Source: Hirudo medicinalis
Taxonomy: Eukaryota; Annelida; Clitellata; Hirudinida; Hirudinidae
DNA: 28,610 nucleotides
Direction of reading: 5' to 3'
NCBI GenBank assembly: GCA_011800805.1
Contig: MPNW01000739.1
Location: 1 to 28,610 of the forward strand
A model generated the notes under the pieces. The model did no database searches, was not told where the DNA came from, and worked only from the letters and a program-made list of their open reading frames with translations. The position numbers were made by a program, and so were the translations under genes. The stretch's first letter is position 1, and each line of letters opens with the position of its first letter. Positions 27,320-28,610 of the stretch are shown here, piece by piece.

Positions 27320-27898
27320 TTATTTTTTAATTTTTTTTAACAGATTTTCAATTACTCTTGGATAATGTTGATGTTCAAGCTGTTGTCCTTTAAATTTTAT
27401 CATTTCAAGGTTGTCTTCTTTATCAATCTGATATTTGGTTTGATATATAAACTCTCCTTTGTCATAATGTTCGTTTACATGGTGTATGGTAATTCCGTTT
27501 TCGGTTTCACCTGCTGCTAACACAGCTTTATAAACTTTGTCTCCGTACATGCCTTTACCTCCAAACTTTGGAAGAAGCGAAGGATGGATATTGATAATTC
27601 TGCCCTGATACCCAAAAACCAATGTTTGAGGTACTAACCATATAAAACCTGCAAGCACTATCAAATCAATTTCCAAATTCTTTAAAATGTCAATGATGTT
27701 GTCTGTTTGGTAAAATTCTCGTTTATCAAACACATGAGATGGAATTTCAAAACTATCGGCTCGTTGTATTACATATGCCTCAGGGTTGTTTGTAAGCACA
27801 ATAGCCACTTCGGCATCATGTTTGTGCTTAAAGTGTTCCATCAATTTTTGGGCATTTGAACCCGATCCTGAAGCAAAAATGGCAATACGTTTCTTCAC
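27320..27898 (-). CDS. purN: Phosphoribosylglycinamide formyltransferase
   Basis: A PurN-type GAR transformylase, about 192 residues from the GTG at 27898 (KKRIAIFASGSGSNAQKL). The frame stays open to a TTG at 27961, but the 21 extra residues do not look like PurN. The catalytic triad is present: N103 and H105 in NIHPSLLP and D146 in HYDKGEF; the KFGGKGMYG loop is also conserved. It transfers a formyl group from 10-formyl-THF in the third step of purine synthesis. No purine genes are adjacent. Its stop codon directly touches the tip of IS copy A, and an inverted IS copy lies upstream, so its surroundings have been rearranged while its own frame is intact. Confidence 0.93.
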   Translation of the reverse strand: MKKRIAIFASGSGSNAQKLMEHFKHKHDAEVAIVLTNNPEAYVIQRADSFEIPSHVFDKREFYQTDNIIDILKNLEIDLIVLAGFIWLVPQTLVFGYQGRIINIHPSLLPKFGGKGMYGDKVYKAVLAAGETENGITIHHVNEHYDKGEFIYQTKYQIDKEDNLEMIKFKGQQLEHQHYPRVIENLLKKIKK

Positions 27899-28339
27899 TG
27901 GTTGAGGTTTTCCGCTTCCAAAAATAACATTTCTTTTTTGAACATAAGATTTAGAAAGCAAATAATGGATAAACCGCTTTTTTCATCATATACAGTTTAT
28001 AATACCGTGAAACTGTATAAAAATAAATTATTGAGATTTTATAAAAGAGGATTCCGAAATTATTGTAAAAATCATTGGTTTGATTTTAGACAAAAACTAA
28101 TGAGATTACACAAACTATTGACCTCCAAGGGCAAAAGATAGAAAAATATCTTGGAAAAACAAATCACAATTTGATGCCTTATTTTATTTGCTGAAAACGA
28201 GCTTAAGTGACGTATGGCACCAGAAAGGATCTTCTCATAACCGGAAAACTTCAGAAGGCTCAGCAATTATTTCGAATTCTTATTAAAATCTTCTCAAGCT
28301 ATGTTATACCTGCATCCATAAAATTATTTTGAATAAAAC
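27899..28339. other. Gap upstream of purN with a stem-loop
   Basis: No gene recognised. A lysine- and arginine-rich open frame from ATG 27965 to 28141 (58 residues, plus strand) resembles nothing I know and overlaps only purN upstream sequence. The region must hold the purN promoter. A 10-base perfect stem lies at 27989-28019. The right end borders IS copy B. Confidence 0.5.
27989..28019. repeat. Perfect inverted repeat upstream of purN
   Basis: TATACAGTTT (27989-27998) and AAACTGTATA (28010-28019) are perfect complements around an 11-base loop that starts with ATAATAC. No T run follows on either strand, so an operator or an RNA leader structure is more likely than a terminator. Confidence 0.6.
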
Positions 28340-28610
28340 GGCTTTAGTATAATTAATGTATGTTAAATTAATTATATCCTTAAATTCAAACCATGCAGAT
28401 AATGAAGCAGCTATTAATTTGATTTTCATATATGATTGTTTTTAAAGCATGCCGGTTTAAATAATTCTGTAAATATTTTGTTGCCACACCATTGAAATTT
28501 ATCATCCAATCTTTTTTCTTGTGCTGTTTGATGTGTTGGGCATGGTATATCCCTTTTTTGTATTGCTTGGCTGATACTTTTATGGTTTGATGCGCTAATT
28601 TATTTTCTTT
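28340..28610 (-). mobile_element. IS1595/ISXO2-like element, copy B, partial at window edge
   Basis: From GGCTTTAG (28340-28347) to the window end, this is the reverse complement of 27026-27319 (copy A). By eye about a dozen differences occur in the best 190 bases. It runs opposite to copy A, with the two transposase 3' ends facing each other around purN. The left end of the element lies outside the window. Confidence 0.85.
28386..28610 (-). CDS. ISXO2-like transposase, C-terminal part, intact frame
   Basis: An uninterrupted 74-codon frame enters from the right edge and ends at TGA (28388-28386). It reads KENKLAHQTIKVSAKQYKKG at the start and later GVATKYLQNYLN, the characteristic C-terminal block of Bacteroidota IS1595-family (ISXO2-like DDE) transposases. 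Unlike copy A it has no stops or shifts in this stretch. The catalytic residues would lie upstream, beyond the window, so activity cannot be judged. The codons after NRHALK (about 20) differ from the LNWF type ending usual in the family, so the tail may have been replaced or be degenerate. Confidence 0.8.
   Translation of the reverse strand, partial: KENKLAHQTIKVSAKQYKKGIYHAQHIKQHKKKDWMINFNGVATKYLQNYLNRHALKTIIYENQINSCFIICMV

Noticed and set aside
27902..28141. 79-codon plus frame overlapping the purN start region
   Set aside because: Basic low-complexity sequence with no recognised domain; its first part is antisense to the purN leader. Mentioned only as part of the gap.
24243..28610. Defence island, toxin-antitoxin or CRISPR in the accessory end
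   Set aside because: Only transposase fragments, a decarboxylase and purN are recognisable; there are no regular repeats and no nuclease, methylase or toxin motifs.

Overview
The window looks like chromosome from a Bacteroidota bacterium, most like the Sphingobacteriaceae (Pedobacter or Solitalea type). This is a judgement from protein character, not a database search. The evidence is an AT-rich sequence, few Shine-Dalgarno sites, several TAnnTTTG promoter -7 boxes of the Bacteroidota type, a long NusB, DUF3276 and DUF5362 proteins, a DUF1573 lipoprotein next to YajC, and a very large Oar-like TonB-dependent receptor.

Positions 1-15300 are mostly housekeeping. They hold the YchF ATPase (-), a frameshifted DUF5362 membrane protein (+), a DUF3276 nucleic-acid-binding protein (-) and an MdlA-like ABC exporter half (-). 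Next is a tight + operon nusB / DUF1573 lipoprotein / yajC / ybbR-like / coaE. It is followed by an overlapping - operon of a methyltransferase, a PAP2 phosphatase and a ZIP metal transporter. After that come a phosphohexomutase and a cysteine desulfurase (+), accD (-) and a class II fructose-bisphosphate aldolase broken by a one-base frameshift.

Positions 15301-24242 hold a 1093-residue Oar-like TonB-dependent receptor, with a bidirectional terminator between it and a convergent heme oxygenase. Then comes a compact prpB-prpC-prpD methylcitrate operon for propionyl-CoA disposal, with a palindrome and a -7 box upstream, followed by queH (queuosine synthesis).

Positions 24243-28610 are the accessory end. 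They contain a decayed IS1380-type transposase, a PLP-dependent decarboxylase whose last residues are lost to a one-base deletion, and a decayed IS1595/ISXO2-type transposase. purN follows, then an inverted, better preserved second copy of the same IS that runs off the right edge. The two IS copies point at each other around purN, and the tip of the first copy abuts the purN stop codon.

Three genes (DUF5362, aldolase, decarboxylase) are each one nucleotide short of an otherwise full reading frame. Indel errors in the assembly, real decay, or (for DUF5362 only) programmed -1 frameshifting on a perfectly phased TTTTTTA heptamer are the competing explanations. I found no CRISPR array, tRNA, rRNA, prophage or recognisable defence system.
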